Of a stretch of 64,000 bases of DNA, positions 8,767 through 18,124 are shown in pieces. The stretch comes from Pedobacter duraquae (GTDB taxonomy: Bacteria; Bacteroidota; Bacteroidia; Sphingobacteriales; Sphingobacteriaceae). The stretch spans positions 1,054,001 through 1,118,000 of the forward strand of contig NZ_SNWM01000002.1 of NCBI RefSeq assembly GCF_004362245.1, read 5' to 3'. The notes under the pieces are model-generated. The model searched no databases. It had not been told where the DNA came from and worked only from the letters and a program-made list of their open reading frames with translations. A program made the translations under genes and the position numbers. The stretch's first letter is position 1, and the number at the start of each line of letters is the position of its first letter.

Positions 8767-8868
8767 ATCACTCTGAAAACTAGTTAACGCAACATTTTTC
8801 GTATCCCTAACCACGCTTGAATTGAACCCGGTTACGTTAGACCCCCTCGAGACAAAAAACACAATAAA

Positions 8869-8896
8869 AAAAGCCTCAGATTTCTCTAAGGCTTTT
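8869..8896 (-). terminator. Intrinsic terminator of tRNA-Arg
   Basis: On the minus strand the 12-bp stem AAAAGCCTTAGA / TCTGAGGCTTTT has a GAAA loop and runs into further T residues. The single G-U pair forms only in the minus-strand transcript (C-A on the other strand), which sets the direction. Confidence 0.85.
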
Positions 8897-8905
8897 ATTT
8901 TGTTG

Positions 8906-8979
8906 TGCACTCGAAGGGAGTCGAACCCCTAACCTCCTGATCCGTAGTCAGGTGCTCTATCCAATTAAGCTACGAATGC
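8906..8979 (-). tRNA. tRNA-Arg (anticodon ACG)
   Basis: The 74-base cloverleaf reads on the minus strand. The acceptor GCATTCG / CGAGTGC is paired with one G-T. The D arm is GCTTAATTGGATAGAGC. The anticodon stem CCTGA/TCAGG has loop CTACGGA, placing ACG at 34-36. The T arm is AGGGG-TTCGACT-CCCTT. The discriminator base is A and CCA is not encoded (ACAACA follows). It has its own terminator downstream. tRNA genes are common integration sites, and the broken ORF6N gene lies just beyond its 3' end, though no duplicated tRNA 3' end was seen. Confidence 0.96.
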
Positions 8980-9077
8980 ATTTCCGTATTGTTATCGGAC
9001 TGCAAAAGTAAGATTTGAAATTGAATTTCCCAATTTTTATTGAAAAAAATTATCAATTTTTAATCCTTGTTAATGGC

Positions 9078-9542
9078 TTATCCTTCTATCAATTGCTTAA
9101 TAGCATCAAAATCAGGAAGTTTACCTGCATCTTCCAATACCTCAGCATAAATTACAATTCCGGCTTCATCGATCACAAAAGCAGCCCTTTTAGAGACACC
9201 TTTCAAATCGAAAGCGAATTGTTCGTATAAGGCCCCATATGATGTAGATACCTCTTTATTAAAATCCGAAAGCAACGGGAACTGATAAAACTGCTCTTCT
9301 TTAAACTTTGCTAGTGTAAAAGGCGAATCTACAGAGATACCCACCACGGCAGCATTCATACCTTCATAATAACCAAAGCTATCGCGCATAGTGCAGAGTT
9401 GCGTAGTACACACGCCAGTAAACGCCATTGGGAAAAATTGAATGATCAGCTTCTTACCCTGATAATCACTTAAACTAACTTCTTTGAGTTCTGAACTGTA
9501 TAATTTAAAATCGGGGGCTTTGTCGCCAGCTTTTAATGCCAT
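9078..9542 (-). CDS. Peroxiredoxin (AhpC/TSA superfamily, Bcp/AhpE-like)
   Basis: This thiol peroxidase of 154 residues reduces H2O2 and organic peroxides. The thioredoxin-fold peroxidatic motif is FTGVCTTQLC, with Cys45 as the likely peroxidatic residue and Cys50 as a possible resolving residue of the 1-Cys or atypical 2-Cys type. The N-terminus GDKAPDFKLYSSE is typical. No signal peptide is present, so it is cytoplasmic. It lies between the tRNA and a reductase gene on the same strand, 41 bases downstream of that gene. Confidence 0.9.
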   Translation of the reverse strand: MALKAGDKAPDFKLYSSELKEVSLSDYQGKKLIIQFFPMAFTGVCTTQLCTMRDSFGYYEGMNAAVVGISVDSPFTLAKFKEEQFYQFPLLSDFNKEVSTSYGALYEQFAFDLKGVSKRAAFVIDEAGIVIYAEVLEDAGKLPDFDAIKQLIEG

Positions 9543-9583
9543 AATGTGATGTTTTAGTTTTCGGTAAATATAGATCTGTCTGT

Positions 9584-10489
9584 TTAGGATTTTGTCATTT
9601 GCTGGTCTAATATCGCCAGACCTTCTTCAAAACTATGTGGTTGATAACCGAGGTCGTTAATGGTCTTGTCAAGAATAAATCCTGTACGTGCAGGTCGTTG
9701 GGCAGATTGATTCAGCGTTGCGCCACTCACTTCGTTAATCAGGCTTTTATCCAGGCCCCAAAAATCAGCAACACGACCCACGAGTTCAGCAATGCTCATC
9801 ATATCTTTACCCGAAGCGTTGTAAACGCCGTAAGCATCTTTCTCTACAGCCAACAAACAACAATCTGCAAGATCCTCGGCTAAAGTTGGCATACGCCATT
9901 GATCGTTTACCACATTGATTGGATCTCCTTTTTCGAGTGCCCCCTTAGCCCAGAGCACAATGTTACTCCTGCTCATATCATTCACGATGCCGTATACGAT
10001 AATCGTACGCAAGATAGCCCAGCGGCATTGCGAATTCTTGATAACTTCTTCTGCCTCGAGTTTAGTTTTACCATAATAACTTAAAGGATTTGGCGCAGCC
10101 ATTTCATCATAAGGGCCTTCCGCCCCATCAAAAATAAAGTCGGTCGACAAATGCACCAGCTGGATATTGTGCGCTAAACAAACATCGACCAACGTTTTCA
10201 CAGCTGCTACATTCAAAGCATAAGCCAGTTCCTGCTGTACTTCGGCAGTATCTACATTAGTCATCGCCGCAGTATGTATAATCGCATCGGGCTGATGGAG
10301 TTCCACTACCCGTATTACATTTTCAGGATTTAAGATATCCATTTCTGCATAGGTGTATCCTTCAGTTACAGGATAACGATTGGGTCCAACTGAAGTCGCA
10401 ATCAGATCAAACTGTCCTTCGGCTATAATCTTCTCCGTAATTTTTTGTCCCAGCAACCCGTTACTCCCGGTAACCAATATTCTTTTCAT
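9584..10489 (-). CDS. RfbD-like NAD-dependent sugar nucleotide reductase (extended SDR)
   Basis: The start at 10489 (MKRILVTGSNGLLGQKI) puts the Rossmann glycine motif at the N-terminus, where the family has it; the frame extends 14 codons further. The protein has 301 residues, with the Tyr-Lys pair in SYYGKTKLEAE and the dinucleotide- and substrate-binding stretches HTAAMTNVDTAEV and STDFIFDG. These are the features of dTDP-4-dehydrorhamnose reductase. No other rhamnose genes are near, so the true substrate is open. It may be cotranscribed with the peroxiredoxin gene downstream. Confidence 0.85.
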   Translation of the reverse strand: MKRILVTGSNGLLGQKITEKIIAEGQFDLIATSVGPNRYPVTEGYTYAEMDILNPENVIRVVELHQPDAIIHTAAMTNVDTAEVQQELAYALNVAAVKTLVDVCLAHNIQLVHLSTDFIFDGAEGPYDEMAAPNPLSYYGKTKLEAEEVIKNSQCRWAILRTIIVYGIVNDMSRSNIVLWAKGALEKGDPINVVNDQWRMPTLAEDLADCCLLAVEKDAYGVYNASGKDMMSIAELVGRVADFWGLDKSLINEVSGATLNQSAQRPARTGFILDKTINDLGYQPHSFEEGLAILDQQMTKS

Positions 10490-10649
10490 ACAACGCAACT
10501 TTGTTTTTTTTAACAATTGAAAAGCGATCAAAACATAGTAAATGCCCTTTTTAAGCCCCTATAAGCCTTGCTTTACGCTAGCTAAAATATGGATTAAAAA
10601 ACTGTGGAAAAACTTTTTATTTATATATACAATTTGACCGGAAATCTCT

Positions 10650-10657
10650 TAACTTTG
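10650..10657 (+). promoter_or_regulatory. Promoter -7 box candidate for atpDC
   Basis: TAACTTTG matches TAnnTTTG exactly. The nearest TTTG (10633-10636) is only 13 bases upstream, too close for the usual 19-21 spacing, so the -33 element is uncertain. Initiation near 10664 would give a leader of about 65 bases. Confidence 0.4.
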
Positions 10658-10709
10658 CAGACCAAATTGCAGGGCCTTTAAAGGGTCTTTAACAAATTGA
10701 TATTTATAA

Positions 10710-12233
<1,524 letters not shown>

Positions 12234-12235
12234 TT

Positions 12236-12478
12236 ATGAATTTAGAAATATTAACACCAGATAAAAAGGTTTACGAAGGCGAAGTAACAGCTGTTACTGT
12301 TCCCGGAACAATGGGTTCTTTTCAAATCCTGAAAGACCATGCTCCGATTATTTCCACCCTGGAAGACGGACCTGTAGTGATTAAAAGCAAAACTGAAGAA
12401 CAAACCTTTATTATTAAAGGTGGCGTTGTAGAAGTGTTGAAAAACAAAATCGTTGTTTTAGCCGAAGGTGTAGCCTAA
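12236..12478 (+). CDS. atpC: F1F0 ATP synthase subunit epsilon, short form
   Basis: The 80-residue protein covers the N-terminal beta-sandwich of epsilon (MNLEILTPDKKVYEGEVTAV, GSFQILKDHAPIISTLEDG, GGVVEVLKNKIVVLAEG). It ends where the C-terminal helical hairpin starts in E. coli-type subunits of 130-140 residues. The rotor-coupling role should remain, but the inhibitory C-terminal conformational switch cannot operate. The gene is translationally coupled to atpD and followed by a strong bidirectional terminator. Confidence 0.95.
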   Translation: MNLEILTPDKKVYEGEVTAVTVPGTMGSFQILKDHAPIISTLEDGPVVIKSKTEEQTFIIKGGVVEVLKNKIVVLAEGVA

Positions 12479-12484
12479 TATTCC

Positions 12485-12550
12485 AAATCATTAAGCATAA
12501 AAAAAGAGCCTGCAAAGTTTTGCAGGCTCTTTTTTTATGCTTAATGATTT
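12485..12550. terminator. 66-base near-perfect palindrome, bidirectional terminator
   Basis: Two 32-base arms (12485-12516 and 12519-12550) are exact reverse complements around a 2-base centre. The core GAGCCTGCAAA / TTTGCAGGCTC is flanked by A7/T7 runs, so it terminates transcripts from both sides. It starts 6 bases after the atpC stop and touches the stop codon of the convergent gene. Confidence 0.92.
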
Positions 12551-13134
12551 TACTTTGCAACTGCCGGTTTGCTGTGCTGGGCATAAATATATTTCAGCTG
12601 ATAGGTTTTCAACTGTGCATCATAGTTAGCCAACTGTGCATCTGTTTTGAAGTAATCCATCAATGCATAGCGGAAATTTGTCTCTTCCTGGTATTCTTTG
12701 TTTAAATTTCCAATGGTAAGCTTCAATAATGGACTTGTGGCCGACTTACTAAAATAATATACAGTTTGTGGCACCTGCCCTTTCCGACCAGCAGTAAACT
12801 CATTCCGCTTATATAAGTAGAATCCTGCAGTATCCGCGATCTGGTATTCTCCATTTTTGTAAAATCTGTAGTCTTTTCCGTTTTGGCGGTAGCCGAACAA
12901 ATCATCTTTCGCCAGTGTATTGCGCTGTCCATCACGAACTACTTTAACCTGTGACCCACCAAAAAATCTATTGGTTTGCAGCTTATCGCCACTTCCTAAT
13001 TCCTCGGCCACTTTTTGATTTTTAAAATCATCAGCGTTATGGTATATCCCATCTGCCGACTTGTTGTTTTGTGCATGCGCTGCCACTGATCCAATCAGCA
13101 ACGCTGCTAAAATATTTAAACGGTAACCTTTCAT
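12550..13134 (-). CDS. Secreted protein of unknown function
   Basis: The protein has 194 residues and a signal peptide (MKGYRLNILAALLIGSVAAHAQ). The mature part carries no recognised motif. It is rich in Asn, Lys and Tyr and has a repeated short pattern around GYRQNGKDYRFYKNGEYQI, which could form beta strands. It is likely periplasmic or surface-exposed. It is convergent with atpDC, shares the palindromic terminator, and is monocistronic. Confidence 0.78.
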   Translation of the reverse strand: MKGYRLNILAALLIGSVAAHAQNNKSADGIYHNADDFKNQKVAEELGSGDKLQTNRFFGGSQVKVVRDGQRNTLAKDDLFGYRQNGKDYRFYKNGEYQIADTAGFYLYKRNEFTAGRKGQVPQTVYYFSKSATSPLLKLTIGNLNKEYQEETNFRYALMDYFKTDAQLANYDAQLKTYQLKYIYAQHSKPAVAK

Positions 13135-13579
13135 ATACTTGATTCTTTTGTGTGATTAATCAATACCCAAATTTAAAAGATTTTTAGAACTAGCCGAAGA
13201 ATGGATTGAATCATGTAATTCTTATGACCTTAACATTTACCGCTACCCATGTTATTCTGAAATAGCATGTTTCATCAAGATATATAGCCTCCAAAAAACT
13301 GTTATTTTAAAGCAGTTTTTTAGACCAAACTTGAATTTTAGGCAGAATTGTTCACTATTTGCAATGCTAGCATAATATATGAACCGAATACCAATATCAT
13401 ATTTGGTATACAGCAGACCTTTTAATGTACCAAATACCAGCATCAAACAATACATAAAACTGCTTTACCTCAATAACTCAAAATAATATTCTTATTTCAA
13501 TTATTTTCATTCTGCTATTGACAGTATGTGAACCAAAAACTAAATTGGTTTTATAAACAAGACAAAGAAAATAAAGCAT
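13135..13579. other. Intergenic region upstream of the ilv-leu operon
   Basis: No convincing gene is visible. A hairpin with 9-bp arms AAAAAACTG (13293-13301) / CAGTTTTTT (13313-13321) is terminator-like on both strands, yet no gene ends there. A 7-bp inverted repeat ATACCAA / TTGGTAT lies near 13388-13410 with a further GTACCAAATACC close by, and could be a protein-binding site. The ilv promoter candidate is at 13518-13548. Confidence 0.5.
13518..13548 (+). promoter_or_regulatory. Candidate promoter of the ilv-leu operon
   Basis: TTG (13518-13520) is followed after 20 bases by TAAATTGG (13541-13548), one mismatch from the Bacteroidota -7 box TAnnTTTG, with accepted spacing. Initiation near 13555 would place the leader peptide ATG about 25 bases into the transcript. 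Confidence 0.4.
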
Positions 13580-13663
13580 ATGTATACTTCAATTACAAGC
13601 TCAGTTAATGTCATTATTAACTTCATTCTTCTCCTGATTCTTCAGGAGAACAAGGCGCTGTAA
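13580..13663 (+). CDS. Branched-chain leader peptide (attenuator control ORF)
   Basis: A 27-codon ORF (MYTSITSSVNVIINFILL... ending NKAL-stop) precedes the ilv-leu operon. It has 5 Ile, 5 Leu and 2 Val codons; ten of the thirteen codons 9-21 are branched-chain. It overlaps a 9-bp hairpin (13629-13637 / 13642-13650), and its stop codon follows directly after the antiterminator strand AGGCGCT (13653-13659). This is the layout of classical leader-peptide attenuation: a ribosome stalled for lack of charged Ile, Leu or Val tRNA would leave AGGCGCT free to block the terminator. The peptide itself need have no other function. Confidence 0.82.
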   Translation: MYTSITSSVNVIINFILLLILQENKAL

Positions 13664-13718
13664 ATGAGTATTTAACAAATAAGATATCCAGAGCGCCTCC
13701 AACCAGAGGCGCTTTTTT
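13629..13718 (+). promoter_or_regulatory. Transcription attenuator of the ilv-leu operon
   Basis: Four RNA elements are visible. (1) Pause hairpin TTCTCCTGA (13629-13637) / TCAGGAGAA (13642-13650), inside the Leu/Ile codons. (2) Strand AGGCGCT (13653-13659). (3) Strand AGCGCCTC (13692-13699). (4) Strand GAGGCGCT (13706-13713) with a T6 run to 13718. Strands 3 and 4 form a perfect 8-bp terminator. Strands 2 and 3 form a perfect 7-bp antiterminator that excludes it. ilvE starts 34 bases after the T-run. Confidence 0.85.
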
Positions 13719-13752
13719 AATGAAACATCAAAACTAACCATAACCAAACCAG

Positions 13753-14643
13753 ATGCAATACTATAATTCAAACACTGTACTTTACCTGAACGGAGATTTC
13801 GTGAAGTCGGAAACCGCCCAGATCGATTTGTACGGGCAATCCCTGCACTACGGGTTTGCCGCATTCGAAGGCATAAGGGCCTACAACACCCACAATGGCA
13901 CCCGCATTTTTAAGGCAAAGAAACACTATAACAGATTGAAACAGTCTTGCGATCTGGTAAGCATTCCGTTTCCATGGGATATTGATGACCTGATTAAACA
14001 AACCTATAAGCTTCTGGAAATGAATAACATGAAAGACGCTTATATCCGCCCCTTAGTATATTCCGATTCAAACATGTCGTTGATCGCCCCTGAAAAGGCA
14101 AACATCATGATCTGTGCCTGGGATTGGGCAGCTTACTTTGGCGATAAACAGTTAAAATGTTGCATCTCAAGTTACCAACGTCCAAATCCAAAATCCACAC
14201 ATATGGAAGCTAAGATCAGCGGCCACTATGTAAACTCTATCTTGGCAACTACTGAAGCCAAGAAGCGTGGTTTTGATGAAGCTATCCTGTTGGATATGAA
14301 TGAAAATATCGCAGAAGCCCCTGGAGCAAACATCTTCGTTGAAAAAGGCGGAAAACTATTTACACCTCCCCTCGGCCATATCCTTCCGGGTATCACCCGT
14401 GCAACAGTAATCCAGCTTTGTAAGAAATTGGACCTTGAATGTGTAGAGAAAGAATTAACAGTCGCAGATCTGAAAGCTGCAGATAGCGCTTTCTTCTGTG
14501 GAACAGCGGCAGAAATTGTCGGACTAAAATCTGTAGATGATACCGTATTCCCATTAAAATGGACGGAAAGCATCGGCGCTACAATCCAGCGCACCTATAA
14601 ATGTCTAGTGTTAGAAAAACAAAACTACGAAGTAATTATATAA
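13753..14643 (+). CDS. ilvE: Branched-chain amino acid aminotransferase
   Basis: A PLP enzyme of fold type IV, it transfers the amino group of glutamate to the 2-keto acids of Ile, Leu and Val, the last step of their synthesis. It has 296 residues, with the PLP Lys154 in MEAKISGHYVNS, the SLHYGFAAFEGIRAY active-site segment, and EAPGANIFVEKGG near the cofactor phosphate. It is the first gene of the operon, placed after the attenuator; ilvD starts 3 bases after its stop. Confidence 0.95.
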   Translation: MQYYNSNTVLYLNGDFVKSETAQIDLYGQSLHYGFAAFEGIRAYNTHNGTRIFKAKKHYNRLKQSCDLVSIPFPWDIDDLIKQTYKLLEMNNMKDAYIRPLVYSDSNMSLIAPEKANIMICAWDWAAYFGDKQLKCCISSYQRPNPKSTHMEAKISGHYVNSILATTEAKKRGFDEAILLDMNENIAEAPGANIFVEKGGKLFTPPLGHILPGITRATVIQLCKKLDLECVEKELTVADLKAADSAFFCGTAAEIVGLKSVDDTVFPLKWTESIGATIQRTYKCLVLEKQNYEVII

Positions 14644-14646
14644 GCC

Positions 14647-16344
14647 ATGTCAGAAACTCCTGAAATGAACCGCTACAGTAAAACCTTTACCCAAGATCCT
14701 ACACAGCCTGGCGCACAAGCTATGTTGTACGGAATTGGCTTGACAAAAGCTGATATGAGTAAGGCACAAGTGGGAATCGCCAGCATGGGCTACGATGGTA
14801 ACACCTGTAATATGCACCTGAACGATCTTGCCAAAGTTGTTAAAGAAGGTGTTTGGCAAAATGATATGGTAGGCCTTACGTTCGGAACTATCGGTGTAAG
14901 TGATGGTATGTCTAACGGGACAGACGGCATGCGCTACTCGCTGGTTTCCAGAGATGTTATTGCTGATTCCATTGAGACTATTTGTGGCGGTCAATATTAT
15001 GATGGTTTAATCACGATCCCTGGATGTGATAAAAATATGCCTGGTTCCATCATGGCTATGGGCAGATTAAATCGTCCTGCCATCATGGTTTATGGCGGAA
15101 GTATCCATTCCGGCAAATACAAAGGCAGATCCCTGAATATGGTTTCTGCATTCGAAGCCCTGGGTGAGAAATTGGCCGGTAACTTATCGGAAGAAGACTA
15201 TCAGGGAATTATTGAACACACTTGTCCTGGTGCCGGTGCCTGCGGAGGAATGTATACTGCAAATACCATGGCTTCGGCCATTGAAGCGCTGGGCATGAGT
15301 TTACCTTACAGCTCTTCACACCCTGCAACAAGTGCGGAGAAACAGGCTGAATGTTTGGAAGCAGGTAAAGCAATCCGTCTATTGCTCGAAAAAAATATTC
15401 TTCCTTCTGATATCATGACAGAAAAGGCCTTCCACAATGCCATCGTTACTGTAATGGTATTGGGTGGGTCAACAAATGCTGTATTGCATTTAATTGCAAT
15501 GGCTAAATCTGTTGGACTGTCATTAACTCTTGCCGACTTCCAGCGTATCAGCGACACCACTCCTGTACTGGCAGATTTAAAACCAAGCGGTACTTACCTA
15601 ATGGAAGATCTGCACAACATCGGCGGTGTGCCAGCGGTGCTGAAATATTTATTGAAGGTAGGCTTGATTCATGGAGACTGCTTAACCGTAACAGGTAAAA
15701 CACTTGCAGAAAATATTGCAGACGCTATAGATCTGGATTTTGACGATCAAAAAATAATCTTCCCTGTTGAAGCTGCGCTAAAAACTACAGGCCACTTACA
15801 GATGCTGTATGGCAATCTAGCCGAAAGAGGTGCTGTAGCAAAAATCTCGGGAAAAGAAGGAGAAAAATTTGAAGGCCCTGCCCGGGTATTTCAGGGCGAG
15901 CGATCACTGATTGCCGGAATCCAAAGTGGCAAAGTAAAACGTGGCGATGTTGTTGTAATTACCCATGTTGGTCCTAAGGGTGCCCCAGGCATGCCTGAAA
16001 TGTTGAAACCTACATCTGCGATTATTGGTGCGGGATTAGGAAAATCTGTTGCCCTGATTACAGATGGCCGCTTTTCTGGTGGAACACACGGGTTTGTTGT
16101 GGGACACATCACGCCTGAAGCATGGAGCGGCGGCAACATTGGTTTGGTGCACGACAATGATATCATTACCATTGATGCAGTAAATAACACCATCCACCTC
16201 AATATTACCGACGAAGAACTTGCACAGCGCCGTGCGGTATGGAAACAACTTCCTCCACCCGTCAAAAGCGGGGTGCTTTACAAATACCTGAAACAGGTAA
16301 GCGATGCCAGTGAAGGCTGTATCACAGATGCCTACACAGATTAA
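14647..16344 (+). CDS. ilvD: Dihydroxy-acid dehydratase
   Basis: This Fe-S enzyme converts 2,3-dihydroxyisovalerate and 2,3-dihydroxy-3-methylvalerate to the keto acids. It has 565 residues, with cluster-ligand cysteines expected in GNTCNMHL (Cys54), PGCDKNMPG (Cys127) and [12 protein letters not shown] (near 198). The C-terminal swivel domain includes [15 protein letters not shown]. Length and motifs are standard. It overlaps nothing but is tightly packed between ilvE and ilvB. Confidence 0.96.
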   Translation: MSETPEMNRYSKTFTQDPTQPGAQAMLYGIGLTKADMSKAQVGIASMGYDGNTCNMHLNDLAKVVKEGVWQNDMVGLTFGTIGVSDGMSNGTDGMRYSLVSRDVIADSIETICGGQYYDGLITIPGCDKNMPGSIMAMGRLNRPAIMVYGGSIHSGKYKGRSLNMVSAFEALGEKLAGNLSEEDYQGIIEHTCPGAGACGGMYTANTMASAIEALGMSLPYSSSHPATSAEKQAECLEAGKAIRLLLEKNILPSDIMTEKAFHNAIVTVMVLGGSTNAVLHLIAMAKSVGLSLTLADFQRISDTTPVLADLKPSGTYLMEDLHNIGGVPAVLKYLLKVGLIHGDCLTVTGKTLAENIADAIDLDFDDQKIIFPVEAALKTTGHLQMLYGNLAERGAVAKISGKEGEKFEGPARVFQGERSLIAGIQSGKVKRGDVVVITHVGPKGAPGMPEMLKPTSAIIGAGLGKSVALITDGRFSGGTHGFVVGHITPEAWSGGNIGLVHDNDIITIDAVNNTIHLNITDEELAQRRAVWKQLPPPVKSGVLYKYLKQVSDASEGCITDAYTD

Positions 16345-16377
16345 ACAAGAATCTTAACTCTTATACGAACTAAGAAA

Positions 16378-18117
16378 ATGGAATTAGCACAAGCAGAAGC
16401 AAAACCGGAAACAGCCACCAAAACCACAACGAGGGTTACAGGCTCTGTTGCTTTACTGGAAGGATTAATAGCAGAAGGTACCGAAGTTGTTTTCGGTTAC
16501 CCGGGCGGAGCGATCATGCCCATCTATGATGCCCTGTATGACTACAAAGAAAGATTACAACATATTTTAGTACGCCATGAGCAAGGTGGCACACATGCCG
16601 GGCAAGGCTATGCCCGCAGCTCTGGTAAAGTAGGCGTAGTATTCGCCACAAGCGGTCCGGGTGCTACAAACCTTGTTACAGGATTGGCAGATGCTCAGAT
16701 AGACAGTACACCTTTAGTGTGCATCACCGGACAAGTATTTGCGCATCTATTAGGAACTGATGCTTTCCAAGAAACTGATGTAATTAATATTACAACTCCA
16801 GTTACCAAATGGAATTATCAGGTAACTGATGCGACGGAGATCCCTGCTGTTCTTGCCAAAGCTTTTTATATTGCCAGAAGTGGAAGACCAGGGCCAGTGT
16901 TGATAGACATCACTAAGAACGCACAAATGCAATTATTCGATTATGAGGGTTACACACCTTGTAATCACATCAGAAGTTACCGCCCGAAACCAAATATCCG
17001 TAAAGAATATATTGAACAGGCCGCAGCAGTCATTAACGCAGCAAAAAAACCTTTTATCCTTTTTGGCCAGGGTGTATTGCTTGGTAGTGCTGAGGCTGAA
17101 TTTAAAGCTTTTGTAGAAAAAAGCGGTATTCCTGCTGCCTGGACAATCTTAGGTGCTGGCGCCATCCCTACAGATCATCCTTTGAACGTGGGTATGCTGG
17201 GCATGCACGGAAACTATGGCCCTAATGTGCAGACCAACTCCTGCGATGTGTTGATCGCAATCGGAATGCGGTTTGACGACCGTGTAACCGGCCGCTTAGA
17301 TAAATATGCGAAACAGGCTAAAATTATCCACCTGGATATTGATCCTGCTGAAATTGATAAAAATGTGAAAGCAGATGTTCCTGTTTGGGGCGACTGCAAG
17401 GAAACATTGCCTTTGCTTACTGCACTTGTTGAGAAAAAAGAACACCCGGAATGGTTGGCAGAATTCAGAGCCTTTGATAAAATCGAACGTGAAGAATTGA
17501 TCAATAAAGAGCTTTTCCCGGAAACTGGTGAACTGACCATGGGTGAAGTTGTGCAACAACTTAATGAACTGACTAAAGGGGAAGCTATTATTGTTTCTGA
17601 CGTTGGTCAACATCAGATGGTTGCTTGTCGCTATGCTAAATTTAACAATACCCGCAGTAACGTAACAAGTGGTGGATTAGGAACAATGGGCTTTGGCCTG
17701 CCAGCGGCGATAGGTGCCAAATTTGGTGCTCCCGATAAAACGGTAGTGGCCATCATCGGCGACGGTGGCTTCCAGATGACCTTGCAAGAACTCGGTACCA
17801 TTATGCAAAGTGGTGTTGACGTAAAGATCTTGATCCTGAACAACAGGTTTTTAGGAATGGTTCGTCAATGGCAGCAATTGTTCAACGATAAACGCTACTC
17901 CTTTGTCGACATTCAAAGTCCCGATTTTGTGAAACTTGCTGAATCATATTATATCAAAGCGAAGAAAGTAACAGAACGTGAAGAACTCGTGGATTCTTTA
18001 AAAGAAATGCTGGACCATAAAGGCTCTTACCTGATGGAAATTATGGTAACAAAAGAACATAATGTCTTCCCGATGGTACCCCAGGGATCTAGTGTTAGTG
18101 AAATCAGACTTAAATAA
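16378..18117 (+). CDS. ilvB: Acetolactate synthase large (catalytic) subunit
   Basis: A ThDP-dependent enzyme, it condenses pyruvate with pyruvate or 2-ketobutyrate. It has 579 residues. The N-terminal domain contains FGYPGGAIMPIYDAL and catalytic Glu68 in VRHEQGGTHAGQGYAR. The middle domain, with GMLGMHGNYGPN, is the FAD-binding region. The C-terminal ThDP-Mg site contains GDGGFQMTLQEL and NNRFLGMVRQWQ. A short Thr/Lys-rich N-terminal extension precedes the fold. The regulatory subunit ilvN follows after 7 bases. Confidence 0.96.
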   Translation: MELAQAEAKPETATKTTTRVTGSVALLEGLIAEGTEVVFGYPGGAIMPIYDALYDYKERLQHILVRHEQGGTHAGQGYARSSGKVGVVFATSGPGATNLVTGLADAQIDSTPLVCITGQVFAHLLGTDAFQETDVINITTPVTKWNYQVTDATEIPAVLAKAFYIARSGRPGPVLIDITKNAQMQLFDYEGYTPCNHIRSYRPKPNIRKEYIEQAAAVINAAKKPFILFGQGVLLGSAEAEFKAFVEKSGIPAAWTILGAGAIPTDHPLNVGMLGMHGNYGPNVQTNSCDVLIAIGMRFDDRVTGRLDKYAKQAKIIHLDIDPAEIDKNVKADVPVWGDCKETLPLLTALVEKKEHPEWLAEFRAFDKIEREELINKELFPETGELTMGEVVQQLNELTKGEAIIVSDVGQHQMVACRYAKFNNTRSNVTSGGLGTMGFGLPAAIGAKFGAPDKTVVAIIGDGGFQMTLQELGTIMQSGVDVKILILNNRFLGMVRQWQQLFNDKRYSFVDIQSPDFVKLAESYYIKAKKVTEREELVDSLKEMLDHKGSYLMEIMVTKEHNVFPMVPQGSSVSEIRLK

Positions 18118-18124
18118 ACAGCAA

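Noticed and set aside
10633..10657. Complete promoter before atpD (TTTG plus TAACTTTG)
   Set aside because: The 13-base spacing between the boxes is too short for the known 19-21; only the -7 box is kept as a feature.
13252..13455. 67-codon minus-strand ORF upstream of the ilv operon
   Set aside because: Composition is that of AT-rich noncoding DNA, and it spans the orphan hairpin and the inverted repeat. No protein-like pattern is visible.
14226..14594. 122-codon minus-strand ORF inside ilvE
   Set aside because: It lies wholly within a strongly supported gene and reads as an antisense shadow.
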